Of a stretch of DNA of 59,114 bases, positions 35,501-43,225 are shown in pieces (position 1 is the first letter of the stretch; each line of letters opens with the position of its first letter). The stretch covers positions 1-59,114 of the forward strand of contig PYJC01000070.1 of the NCBI GenBank assembly GCA_003635255.1, written 5' to 3'. The notes beneath the pieces are model-generated. The model was not told the DNA's origin. It saw only the letters and a list, made by a program, of their open reading frames with translations, and made no database searches. Both the position numbers and the translations under genes were made by a program. The stretch comes from Candidatus Poribacteria bacterium. Lineage in GTDB: Bacteria > Poribacteria > WGA-4E > WGA-3G.

Positions 35501-35803
35501 CTTGAAACCTATACCAAAATGTCCCGTCTTTACAAGGTCTTCACGACTTGTACTCTTGCTGAAATAGGTAATCGCCTTGACATTTTCTTCCTTAAAGGGT
35601 TCGCCATTGTGCTCAATCACAAGATCACCCTTTGAGAGTTTGAAAAGCACTTCTGTTGCCTTATAATCATCCGCGTTTTGTAGGAGTTCATACACAAAGT
35701 GCGTAGGATCTGAATACATAGAAACCTGATCCCTGCGAGATGATGTATCCTCGCCCAATTGGACCTTGTTATGTTCTGTTATCGCTTTGTAATCACTTGG
35801 CAT
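32501..35803 (-). CDS. Sacsin/Hsp90-type GHKL ATPase protein with C-terminal zinc module
   Basis: A 1100-aa protein. The N-terminal 250 residues form a sacsin-like GHKL ATPase: the Mg-binding Asn in FVYELLQNADD (residue 43), and nucleotide-lid glycines in KTGHFGIGFKSVF (about 92-104). The long middle has no motif I recognise. After a basic coiled stretch, CQIC (975-978) and CPGC (1025-1028) with ENHFPKEYEAQYLAL between them form a four-Cys treble-clef/HNH-like module that recurs in the next gene upstream. ATG 35803 has AAGGAG 8 bases before it; the frame continues to 35833 without support. GHKL ATPases of this class occur in prokaryotic defence and restriction loci. It is the third gene of a helicase-chimera-ATPase unit. 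Confidence 0.85.
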   Translation of the reverse strand: MPSDYKAITEHNKVQLGEDTSSRRDQVSMYSDPTHFVYELLQNADDYKATEVLFKLSKGDLVIEHNGEPFKEENVKAITYFSKSTSREDLVKTGHFGIGFKSVFAFTATPIIISGAEHFKIYDLYCIEEYPYPEGFSHSHTCIILPFNHKSERPNFVEEHKFRSKEEAYRQISECLLELDMNTLLFTRNIRKIRWEVGDQSECYSREDDEMDSNTRLTTIKDGKREKGYLVFSKIPTWKNEEHKPVEIAFALDKLDKQYQLSPIDGEFLHVLFPTTEKTGLRFILNGPYRTNPARETISKKDDFNLHLMKVTCELMKELLLKLRDRKYLIVQFLSILPNKENTLDKKDKLWDFYNLLRNTIVHEFRNKKLTPTKGGGHAAASGLYRVNTELSDLISDEDLAMLLGQDCSLPLIVDELSQRRDEKGRFVQDPNAQFIDNFLDALHIPNWNMDQLINMFFVQPEMIKKWLATKSVEDHQVLYALIYDFLGLRWTGTYWYSSDNSLKNRLSDFPIVRCSDGTYKVGGKCFFPSDDMEADDRFPYVLKDVYSSGQNDGQKSKAQDFLKAIKVRPIDEVVEIEAILNLRYVKGTIKLRETYHKQDLERFIALVEKEPDKAILFKDYYIFELDKGGSGTWWFPRKAFLDTPYYNTGLRTYHALLAGVDENSEIRRLAISPKYEKFGIDLEKLVEFAKAIGVQTELDAIEQEIPSEHPEYSYLVTDALGKRVTYTSRNKDYNIPQFDTFLFSVPRLTQIDKMIALDAAKLIWQTMCSQPDNCLEARFRKSASYPERVGASSLVHILRQGLWVPQKDGDTISFVCPCDASREHLPEKDGFPWPKGYPHDAGEAWLKAVEFGKTAKEQREEYIQRDQQAKILGFDSSEEAEKYAELHRLLKSEKVPVDDVISQYSSQNNNTKPDFPTSTVRNPELRKKRVLEQVKNASEKAYEKRERTERDKREIDQRTSLIEWYTNESGEMICQICKEEMPFKKTDGEYYFKAVEALTTRFKDDELPENHFPKEYEAQYLALCPGCEARYDYFARTAAGSIKLMEELRDQLMNSDDLEVPVCLGELETSIRFVETHLHDLKEVLYYYENSQDSEESTD

Positions 35804-35866
35804 ATAGTGTTCTCCTTCACTTTCAAAGTCCATGTGACATAAGTACTCTTGTAATGTCCGGCTTAT

Positions 35867-37702
35867 CTACAAATTATCTTCGGTTGGGTCTACAGTGCTA
35901 TTTGCTTTGTAAAAGCGTAAAATTGTCTGTATATCGTGCCAATGTCTCTTGCTAAAGCGAATACTCGTTTTCAGTTCACCGAGTTGTAAATGAACTTCTA
36001 AATCGTCAGCGTTCATCAGTTCGTTTTTCAGATTTTCCACCGCTCCCGGAACTCGTTTCACAAATTCTTGATACCTTGCAGCACACTCGGGGCATAACGC
36101 GAGGAACTGTGCCTCGTGTTCCCTTGTAAAATGTTCATTCGTGAGAGCCTCCACTGCCTCAAAATAGGGTTTCCCTTCACGATTCTTAAAAGGCATCGCC
36201 TCCTTACATAATTGGCACTCCATCTCACCTGAATCGCTTGTATATTCTTCTCTAAGTTGAGTTCTTGGGTCAATCGTTCCCCTTGTTGTCCGAACACTCC
36301 GAGAGCGGGACTCATAGTTCTTTTTAGGAGCATCGCGAAGCTGTTGCTGCAGTTGACGAGTTCTACGATTGGGGTTACTCACTCGATTCAGTCGATCGCT
36401 ATCTTCCGTTGGTTTAGGTGGCAGCGGAGACTCACGAATAAAGAATTTTATCCCAGGTGAATCATCAGTTTGCACATTGCCATCACTGTCAACCGCCAAG
36501 GCATGGAAAACGTACAAGCCATTTTTAAGAGAACTAATGTCAAACTTCACTGTGTTCCCCGAGTAACCGGTACCTGCCTCTGATGCAGTCTTTATCCCAG
36601 ACCTTACCGTCAATCCTTTGCACTCGCTCTGCATTCCATCCGCATCTGTTCGCATCAGTTTTACTGAGGAGTATGTTTCGGGATCAGCTGTAGGTTGGAT
36701 AACGAAAATAGCTACTGAAGATCCACTAGTTTTTCTAGTTTTGTAGGCTATAGTTTCATCTACTGGAATCATTCCATCAGGAATGGTTACTTCAATGATT
36801 TTTGTCGGCCCGATAGGGGCGACATCGTCAATATTGTCAACGGAAAATTTTTCTATAACCCCATCTGGCGATATAATCTCCTGACCGTCGGCAATAGCAA
36901 CGGCACGAATCGTATAAGGCGATGGGTCCAGAGAAACGTCGCGTGCTGCTGGACTATTAGCAGTAATTGTATCATCCAAGGTTGTGGTGTCAACCTCTAT
37001 AGTCCATTTCCACTGCTCCTGCGCTGGAACGAGGACAGCAGTGCTCTGATCGATTTCTCCGACACTTTGCCATTCGGTGTTTTGACTTTGTTTGACTTCA
37101 AACCGTACTTTAGTGATAATAGGAGTAGCGCGTTGCGGCGTATACGCATTAACAATAAGATTACCTTGTGGCGCACCACTATCAGGATTGATCTTTTGTG
37201 CTTCATCAATAGTAATAGTTGATACGTTGGGGACCTCGTTCTTAACATGAACCTTGATTTTTGGTGACTCATTGGTTTGCAAATTACCAAATTCGTCTAC
37301 TGTCAAAGCATGAAACGAGTATAGGCCGTTTTCAAAAGTGCCAACATCAACCGTTATTTCCGAAAGTCCAGCATCAGCGATAAACTCAGTTTTCGCACCA
37401 TCTGGGGCGGTTTGCACTAATTTCACCGATGAATACGTGTTAGGTGCAGCTGTCGGTTCAATTTTAAAAGTAGCAGCACTCCCACCAACGGTGTAAATTC
37501 TGGTTTCCGCATCCAATTTAACCTCTCCATCTGCAGTCGTAACATTAGTAATCAATGTAGGGGGCCATGTTGCTCCAAACTTATCTTTGAGTGCTTTAAC
37601 CAGCGGAAATGCCTCCGAAACCGTCATACTTCTGATTTCATCAATCATTTTTTCTATGTTAACCATCATTCGCTTGAACCCTTTCGTTAAAAAGTTAAGC
37701 AT
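35867..37702 (-). CDS. Chimeric protein: L7/L12-like helices, two Ig-like repeats, C-terminal zinc module
   Basis: A 611-aa protein without signal peptide. Residues about 13-47 (IEKMIDEIRSMTVSEAF, LVKALKDKFGA) closely resemble the N-terminal dimerisation helices of ribosomal protein L7/L12. Two internal repeats of Ig/FN3-like strands follow (about 60-150 and 325-430), each with TYSSVKL and NGLY-FHAL-VD-x-GN-QT. After an Arg-rich linker come CQLC (496-499) and CPEC (537-540) with HFTREHEAQFLAL between them, the same module as in the downstream ATPase, similar over about 165 residues. ATG 37702 is used; TTG 37708 and ATG 37666 are possible. It lies 27 bases after the helicase stop and 63 bases before the ATPase. 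The function is unknown. Confidence 0.78.
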   Translation of the reverse strand: MLNFLTKGFKRMMVNIEKMIDEIRSMTVSEAFPLVKALKDKFGATWPPTLITNVTTADGEVKLDAETRIYTVGGSAATFKIEPTAAPNTYSSVKLVQTAPDGAKTEFIADAGLSEITVDVGTFENGLYSFHALTVDEFGNLQTNESPKIKVHVKNEVPNVSTITIDEAQKINPDSGAPQGNLIVNAYTPQRATPIITKVRFEVKQSQNTEWQSVGEIDQSTAVLVPAQEQWKWTIEVDTTTLDDTITANSPAARDVSLDPSPYTIRAVAIADGQEIISPDGVIEKFSVDNIDDVAPIGPTKIIEVTIPDGMIPVDETIAYKTRKTSGSSVAIFVIQPTADPETYSSVKLMRTDADGMQSECKGLTVRSGIKTASEAGTGYSGNTVKFDISSLKNGLYVFHALAVDSDGNVQTDDSPGIKFFIRESPLPPKPTEDSDRLNRVSNPNRRTRQLQQQLRDAPKKNYESRSRSVRTTRGTIDPRTQLREEYTSDSGEMECQLCKEAMPFKNREGKPYFEAVEALTNEHFTREHEAQFLALCPECAARYQEFVKRVPGAVENLKNELMNADDLEVHLQLGELKTSIRFSKRHWHDIQTILRFYKANSTVDPTEDNL

Positions 37703-37729
37703 CTTCAAATCTCTGGAATAATACCCTTA

Positions 37730-40700
37730 TTAATCTGATACTAACACCTCTAGAATTCCATAAGCCACTATTTCTGCCTTAATATCGGCTTTCCTAACTG
37801 ATTCGTCTAATTCCTTAATACGTCGTTCATAACCTGCTTCAGCATTGGCGATTTGGCTGTCACGCATCCGGCGAATTTTTCGATCATCTACTTGCGCACG
37901 CCGTGACTCAAGAATAGCAATCCTTTTTCGATGATATCTTGAGAGATTTTCTTTCTGGAAGTTAACCATCTCGCGAGCTGCTCGCTGATGTTTTTTTAGA
38001 GCTTCAGACCACAACTCTTGGTGTTGCGTTTCCAACTGTTCCCAAACAGAAGGTTCAATCGGTAGGTGTTCCTCATGATCGATTGCTTCCTTGAGTAGTC
38101 TATCAAGATGTGGTGCCAAAACTTGATCTAAAGCGATCGGCTTAAGTTCTAAGTTTTCTTTGCTACCGAGAATGTGCCACAAGTAGATAGAAAATTCGTA
38201 GACACCCTCAGGGACTATCTTGTCTTGCACTTTCAATGTAACAACGACATCTTGTTCTATGTTCAAAGTAAGTGCTGCCTGCTTCACCAAAGGATGGGTT
38301 GGCATAATCAACACCGCGTCAGGATGTTCCCTTCTGCAATCCGATTCAAAAGTAATCCTTAAGCGGGAATCAGCTCCTTTCAACCAGTTTTCCCATTCTA
38401 GATAGATAGGACTCTTTTCTCTGGAAAGTTTTTGGAAATCACGTAACAAGGCAATTCGCGCTTCACCAGAAAGTTGAAGGGTTTTAAGCGGTTTGTCACC
38501 ACGGATTAATTCCTGCGATGTTCCTAATTTCTGCTGAAGATAAAGCGTCACAAGTCTCTGTATTGACCCTGGCAATAACCAGAAATTGGTAGCCTTCTCA
38601 ACATCTTTTGCCATTTGATCTTCAGGTAGTTGAACACTGAAAAGTTCCAACTGCTCGGCTTCCAGCCTCTCATTTTCCTGTATTCGTCGAATCTGAGTAT
38701 CTGCCAACAGATCCAATTTGGTTCTTCGTTCTTCTGGACTCAAGGCATAGTTCTCGGCGATATCCCGTAACTCTGTCGTGATTTTGCCAAGAATTTCCTC
38801 GGTTCCGCCTAATGCACTCTCAAATACACCGATGCGAAGCAAGCATCGTTCATAGATGTCGGCATCAACAGTACCCGGTGTGATGAGGTTGAAAATAGTA
38901 ACACTTTCGCTCTTTTGTCCCCTGCGATCAATACGGCCTATTCGTTGTTCAACCCGCATAGGGTTCCAAGGCAGATCGTAGTTGACGATACAGTCACAAA
39001 ATTGGTAATCTAATCCTTCGCACCCGACTTCCGAGAAAAGCATAAGGTCAATGCTATCGGTCTCAGATCTCGGCTTCTCAAATCGACGGGTAAGTTTTAG
39101 GCGTTCTTCATCCGGTACGCCGCCGTGGATCATTCCGACGCGAAAACCGTCCGCTGCAAGGTGTTTGTAAAGATAGGTGAGCGTGTGGCGAAAACTACTA
39201 AAAACCATAATTTTATTATTGGGAAGATTTTGCCTATCTCGGACAATCTGTTGAAGTGCTTCCAGTTTCAAATCCTCCGAGTCAAGATTTTTCGCTCTTT
39301 CAAGAAGTACTTGTACATGTTCGCGAATATGCGTAACAAATTCTGCTGAAGGCATCGCATCAACAGCATCAGCTTCTGTCCATTCAAGTTCGTCAAGGTG
39401 CCGATTCAAGATATCCTCAAGGAGCGGCTCAAGTCCATGTAGGCAACTCGCCAACTGTCGACGGAGCGTCGTTATCATGAAATTAACACTCTGATTGCCG
39501 TGTAGACTGCGGAATATTTCCTTTTGCGTTTCAATCAGTGCCTCATGGAGTTCGTTTTGATCAACAGTTAGTTCAACCCTCACTGTCTGTGGCTTGCGGA
39601 TGGTGAACTCTCCAATATCGCGGCGACGGGTTCTGTTGATTATGCCAGAAAATGTGTGTAGTGCTTCCATATCAGTGATAAGTTGGACCCGTTCTTCAGG
39701 GGTGACACGTTCACTGGCAAGCTGATTTTTAATTCGCTTGAATTCGGGATTATCCTTAAGAATTGTTTGTCCCCACAAGGTACTCGCTGCCTTATCAAGG
39801 TCATCTTTTACTGTCTGTGTCCACCCTTTTTCTTGTGCACGCGCAGTATTTACTGCTTGATTGATGAAGGGGTTGGGTTCTCCCATGCGGTTAAAACTCT
39901 CCTCATCCAAAATCAGATCGGGACGAAGGACGTTAAGCAGCACGAATAAATCACGACTACGTAGTTGGATAGGCGTAGCAGTCAAGAAAACTGTAGCGTC
40001 CGCGTTTTCACAGAAAAAACGAACTGCTTCGTGATTGGCCGTACCCTGATTTCGAATGTGGTGTGCTTCATCAACAATGACGAGGTCAAAGTGGGGTGGT
40101 GGATCGAGATCAATAAGTCCCGTCCCACTTTTTCGCCTCCGACTCCCTTCTGGACCATAAAGGAGCGTATTATCTAACAAGGAATAGGGGAGAATTACTT
40201 TCTGATGCTGCTCGGGCCATTCACCATCCAAGTGAGTCTCCTTCAGGCAATGTCGTAAAGTTTTTCCATCAAGATGCGTGAAGTTTTCGTCGAACCGTTT
40301 CATCTCACGCATCCATTTCTCCTCGGTTACCAGTGCTCGAGGACAGATAATGAGGACAGATTTTAGGTCTTGGCGAGCTTGTAACTCCCGCAGGATTAAT
40401 CCAGCCTCAATGGTTTTCCCTACGCCAACACTATCGGCGATAAGTAATCTCGGCTGCTCTGCTTTGATAAATTTTAGAACCGGACGATATTGGTACGGAA
40501 CAAAGTCAATTCGTGCTGTGTTAAGCGAGTACAAACTTGACAAAACTGGGTAGCGGATTTGCAAAGCAGTGAGATAAGCGTGAAACGCATCACACGAAAG
40601 ATGTTCAAAACCATCAACGCCTTCAAGTTCAACTTCAATCTGTAACTGGGAGGCGTAAAAAATTTGAGATCTTCCATCAACAAAAACATTAATACGGTTT

Positions 40701-40813
40701 TCGGGGGTTCCTGGCAACACTGCCATCACAGCGCCACGAGTCTCAGGATTTGACTTTAAGAAAACAATTTGACCAGGGACAAATTCTGATGAAGGGTTTG
40801 AGGGGTCATTCAT
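37730..40813 (-). CDS. SNF2/RapA-type superfamily 2 helicase
   Basis: A 1027-aa protein. An N-terminal beta-rich segment (VPGQIVFLKSNPETRGAVMAV) resembles the Tudor-like start of RapA/HepA. Motif I is ADSVGVGKTIEAG (about 126-138), motif II VDEAHH (247-252), motif III LTATPIQ. The C-terminal RecA lobe shows KIMVFSSFRHTLTYL, GCEGLDYQ and RIGRIDRRGQ (motif VI). Such ATPases translocate on double-stranded DNA; many defence systems carry one. The last 200 residues are helical and charged. First gene of the three-gene unit. Start ATG 40813 has AGGAAAA about 11 bases upstream, a weak site. A MITE lies just upstream (40886-41027). Confidence 0.92.
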   Translation of the reverse strand: MNDPSNPSSEFVPGQIVFLKSNPETRGAVMAVLPGTPENRINVFVDGRSQIFYASQLQIEVELEGVDGFEHLSCDAFHAYLTALQIRYPVLSSLYSLNTARIDFVPYQYRPVLKFIKAEQPRLLIADSVGVGKTIEAGLILRELQARQDLKSVLIICPRALVTEEKWMREMKRFDENFTHLDGKTLRHCLKETHLDGEWPEQHQKVILPYSLLDNTLLYGPEGSRRRKSGTGLIDLDPPPHFDLVIVDEAHHIRNQGTANHEAVRFFCENADATVFLTATPIQLRSRDLFVLLNVLRPDLILDEESFNRMGEPNPFINQAVNTARAQEKGWTQTVKDDLDKAASTLWGQTILKDNPEFKRIKNQLASERVTPEERVQLITDMEALHTFSGIINRTRRRDIGEFTIRKPQTVRVELTVDQNELHEALIETQKEIFRSLHGNQSVNFMITTLRRQLASCLHGLEPLLEDILNRHLDELEWTEADAVDAMPSAEFVTHIREHVQVLLERAKNLDSEDLKLEALQQIVRDRQNLPNNKIMVFSSFRHTLTYLYKHLAADGFRVGMIHGGVPDEERLKLTRRFEKPRSETDSIDLMLFSEVGCEGLDYQFCDCIVNYDLPWNPMRVEQRIGRIDRRGQKSESVTIFNLITPGTVDADIYERCLLRIGVFESALGGTEEILGKITTELRDIAENYALSPEERRTKLDLLADTQIRRIQENERLEAEQLELFSVQLPEDQMAKDVEKATNFWLLPGSIQRLVTLYLQQKLGTSQELIRGDKPLKTLQLSGEARIALLRDFQKLSREKSPIYLEWENWLKGADSRLRITFESDCRREHPDAVLIMPTHPLVKQAALTLNIEQDVVVTLKVQDKIVPEGVYEFSIYLWHILGSKENLELKPIALDQVLAPHLDRLLKEAIDHEEHLPIEPSVWEQLETQHQELWSEALKKHQRAAREMVNFQKENLSRYHRKRIAILESRRAQVDDRKIRRMRDSQIANAEAGYERRIKELDESVRKADIKAEIVAYGILEVLVSD

Positions 40814-40885
40814 ATTTCTTATTTTCCTTTTTTATAATTCACTTCATTATGGTAGATGCCGTAACTACTTATACACTTGCCTCGT

Positions 40886-41027
40886 CAGGGTCATTCAATT
40901 CTCGATTTGGATTTTGGTTTGCTTTACATAATTGAACGTTCTTAGGAAAAATCGCGAGCACAGCTCGCTCCTACAGGCGAAAAATATTCACATACATAAA
41001 GTGAATAGGTAAAATTGAATGGCCCTG
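40886..41027. mobile_element. MITE-like element with 15-bp terminal inverted repeats and 10-bp target duplication
   Basis: Ends CAGGGTCATTCAATT (40886-40900) and AATTGAATGGCCCTG (41013-41027) are inverted copies with one mismatch. A perfect direct repeat CTTGCCTCGT flanks both sides (40876-40885 and 41028-41037), which reads as a target-site duplication. The 142-bp body is non-coding and carries a REP-like hairpin (40954-40975). A 10-bp duplication is in the range made by some IS4-group elements. The whole 309-base gap between the helicase and the export gene is otherwise empty of genes. Confidence 0.75.
40954..40975. repeat. REP-like hairpin followed by CTCCTACA
   Basis: GCGAGC-aca-GCTCGC stem followed by TCCTACA. 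On the minus strand it reads TGTAGGA plus hairpin, with the GTAG signature. Same form as 45167-45189 and 53447-53469. Lies inside the MITE. Confidence 0.7.
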
Positions 41028-41122
41028 CTTGCCTCGTTATGTGTGTGAACTTGTGAATATGTGTCTCGTGGAGGCACAGGAAACCAACAGCCTATGCTAC
41101 AAGTGTAAACATATAATGCTGG

Positions 41123-42292
41123 TCACTTTGTTAATTGGATTATGATGCCTACCCCGCTGATAACAATGTAGGCGAAGGTGCTGATGAGCCCCCAATTGAC
41201 TTGGAACTTCTTTTTGATTTCTAAAATATCGCCTGGGTAGAGTAGCATCTGCCGCGCTTCGCCTTCAGTAGGGTTGAATGTGAAAGGTGTTTCTATGGTC
41301 GTGCCGTCACGACGGTGGATCAAGACTTTTTCACGGTTCGCAGAGGCCTCGAAGCCACCAGCGAGTGCGAGTGCCCGCGCGATGGTCAAAGGACCGCGAA
41401 CCCGTTGAGCACCCGGTGCGCGAACGTAACCGGTTACATAGATAGGCTCAACTTTAAAGACATTAGGGACGTACAAGACATCACCGTCTGATAAAGATGG
41501 AAGTTCGGTGCCGCTTGGCGGCGATTTCCAAAACTGTTCGGGGAGGTTGAATTCGGAAAGTTTTCCGCTTTCTGAGATCTTTACAACCGCGGTCAGATCG
41601 GCTTCTCGATCGGGGCCGCTAGCGCGTGCAAGTGCTTGCCTTATGCCAATGTTTCCACGTACAAAAAATTTTCCGGGGTTTTGGACCTGCCCTTGCACCT
41701 CAACGACCGCCAGTGGCATAATGTACACCAAATCGTTGATGTCGACGCGGATATCGCGGTAAGGACGGTTTGTTGAGAGGTCGTAGGTTTCAACTTTTTG
41801 GCTTGTATCGGTACGAATTAATTGGACACCTTGGCGATCAGCGTTTTCTGCCATACCCCCTGCGAGTGCGATGGCACGGTATAAATCGATATCGGTTTCC
41901 GGCGAAATGGTATAACGTCCGGGGGTTTTTACCGCACCGCCGACGAAGACCCCGTTTTCTTGTGACACCAAGGACACCATAATAACCGGGTTGCTAACGT
42001 GATTATCGCGGACGAGGAACTCGCGAATCAGATGATTAGCCTTTGTGACCGTAGCCCCGGCAACATCGAACTCGCCGCCGAAGTAGTTGAATTTACCATC
42101 CTCACGGACCTGCACGGAATGTGTATATTCCGGCTGTCCGATGACAGCAATTAGAAGGGTATCGCCTTTCTTGATACGGTAAACATCGCTAAAAAGTGTG
42201 GGACTTAAAATGAAAAACAGTAAAAGAACACAGGCTTGCAAGCGATAATGGATCATAGTGCCGGCTTGCAAGTTTCGGAAAAAGTAGGTCAT
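41123..42292 (-). CDS. Polysaccharide biosynthesis/export protein (Wza-like, SLBB domains)
   Basis: A protein of about 389 aa. Signal or anchor helix (LQACVLLLFFILSPTLFS), then the Poly_export domain (YRIKKGDTLLIAVIGQPEYT ... VREDGKFNYFGGEFDVAG), three SLBB-type repeats (GVFVGGAVKTPGRYTI, VEVQGQVQNPGKFFV, IYVTGYVRAPGAQRV) and a C-terminal membrane helix (LISTFAYIVISGVGIIIQL). Wza-type proteins form the outer-membrane exit channel for capsule or exopolysaccharide; no lipobox cysteine is clear. The frame stays open to 42544, but that part overlaps the small gene at 42375-42587. ATG 42292 or 42316 is therefore likely; neither has a good ribosome-binding site. It fits functionally with the Wzi-like protein at 17454. 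Confidence 0.85.
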   Translation of the reverse strand: MTYFFRNLQAGTMIHYRLQACVLLLFFILSPTLFSDVYRIKKGDTLLIAVIGQPEYTHSVQVREDGKFNYFGGEFDVAGATVTKANHLIREFLVRDNHVSNPVIMVSLVSQENGVFVGGAVKTPGRYTISPETDIDLYRAIALAGGMAENADRQGVQLIRTDTSQKVETYDLSTNRPYRDIRVDINDLVYIMPLAVVEVQGQVQNPGKFFVRGNIGIRQALARASGPDREADLTAVVKISESGKLSEFNLPEQFWKSPPSGTELPSLSDGDVLYVPNVFKVEPIYVTGYVRAPGAQRVRGPLTIARALALAGGFEASANREKVLIHRRDGTTIETPFTFNPTEGEARQMLLYPGDILEIKKKFQVNWGLISTFAYIVISGVGIIIQLTK

Positions 42293-42374
42293 AGTGTTTT
42301 TCTGAGAAGATGTCATTTCGGATTGTTTGAAAGAATTGATGTAATTTCTTCTCACATAAACCTTTCGACTTGTG

Positions 42375-42587
42375 TCAACTTGAAGTTTCGTCGTTTTCAA
42401 AGAAGGAAAGTTGTTCTGCTGCTGTATCAAATCGTTTGTGGATACCAACCCTTCTGCTGGGCGGTCGCCGCCAATGCTCTTTGACGTAACTACCGTTGCG
42501 CCTGCGGTGTGCTCGCACGTGAATCTTCCCTGCCATGCGGACATGCGATCTTGCTTCCTTAATGAGATAGAGCTGCTTGGCTTTCAT
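42375..42587 (-). CDS. Small basic protein of unknown function
   Basis: A 70-aa frame MKAKQLYLIKEARSHVRMAG.. with the internal phrase KIHVRAHRRRNGSYVKEHWR and Pro-Arg after it. This resembles the 'VRAHxRRxGxYVxxHxR' repeats in small basic hypothetical proteins of several phyla, so I think it is a real gene. It starts 19 bases after the DUF2007 gene stop in the same direction. No Shine-Dalgarno is visible. It overlaps the open N-terminal extension of the export gene in another frame, which is part of why that extension is rejected. Confidence 0.45.
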   Translation of the reverse strand: MKAKQLYLIKEARSHVRMAGKIHVRAHRRRNGSYVKEHWRRPPSRRVGIHKRFDTAAEQLSFFENDETSS

Positions 42588-42606
42588 AGCGACGTGTCTG
42601 CGTGTG

Positions 42607-42954
42607 TTATTCTTCTTTGAGTGAATCGAAATAGGTCTTGAGGCATTCCCGCGCTCGGGGGACTAAATTAACCGGTACAAGGACATCGCCCCACTCAGAC
42701 TGGTTGGCATTACCTTTCACACCACCGTAATTAGGGACGTCATGACAACGTAAATAGACGGGAATACCATCATCCGCTAAGATGCTTTGGAGGATATTTC
42801 CCACTAATTCGTTGGGTACGGATTCAATAGTATACCAGTCTCCGTATTCCGGGATTTCGGTTTGTGCGGCTTGCGGCACGAGATCCACCTGACAATCCGG
42901 ACATGTTGAGATGGCTTCTTTATATTTAGTGCTGCATTGTGGACAAAACGGCAT
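42607..42954 (-). CDS. Zinc-ribbon protein with DUF2007 (putative signal-transducing) domain
   Basis: A 115-aa protein. Zinc ribbon with two CxxC knuckles, CPQC and CPDC, in the first 23 residues. Then a ferredoxin-like DUF2007 domain: WYTIESVPNELVGNILQSIL, DDGIPVYLRC, GDVLVPVNLVPRARECLKTY. DUF2007 proteins resemble PII in fold and are annotated as putative signal-transducing proteins; no ligand is established. ATG 42954 follows AAGGAGAA. A promoter is at 43100-43128, leaving a leader of about 140 bases that can form a GCACC/GGTGC hairpin. Confidence 0.85.
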   Translation of the reverse strand: MPFCPQCSTKYKEAISTCPDCQVDLVPQAAQTEIPEYGDWYTIESVPNELVGNILQSILADDGIPVYLRCHDVPNYGGVKGNANQSEWGDVLVPVNLVPRARECLKTYFDSLKEE

Positions 42955-43099
42955 GGTGTTCTCCTTGTGAGCAGGCGAGGTGTTTTTGATAGGGTGTTCC
43001 CCTATGAAACCGCACCAGCAAAAGGGTTAAGATTTTGTAATGCACCACGCCAGGGTGCTTTCAAGTTAAGGGGGTTCTCGTCGTTACGTTTCAGATATT

Positions 43100-43128
43100 A
43101 TGGTAACACACACGAGAAAATTTGTCAA
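43100..43128 (-). promoter_or_regulatory. Promoter of the DUF2007 gene
   Basis: On the minus strand TTGACA (43123-43128), 17-base spacer, TACCAT (43100-43105), continuing as TACCATAATAT. The same TTGACA-17-TACCAT pairing occurs at 45085-45113. Confidence 0.6.
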
Positions 43129-43137
43129 AGGTAAAAT

Positions 43138-43202
43138 GGTTGTCAGTTATCAGTTTTCAGTTGTCAGTTTCCAGAGGAATGGCTGTCAGCCGTCAGCCAT
43201 CA
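43138..43202. repeat. Heptamer repeat run plus degenerate tail
   Basis: The run ggttgtcagttatcagtttt passes into gtcagtttccagaggaatgg and ctgtcagccgtcagccatca. The middle part (aga..aatggct.tc) recurs at 19068-19082 next to another heptamer run, so unit and tail travel together. Confidence 0.65.
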
Positions 43203-43225
43203 GCAAGTGGGGATTAATGTGGTGT

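Noticed and set aside
32501..40813. DISARM or BREX system
   Set aside because: No DrmA/DrmB/DrmC, PglZ, BrxC or related proteins are present; the SNF2 helicase alone is not diagnostic.
42317..42544. N-terminal extension of the polysaccharide export frame
   Set aside because: It would put 75-84 residues before the signal helix and overlaps the small basic gene in another frame.
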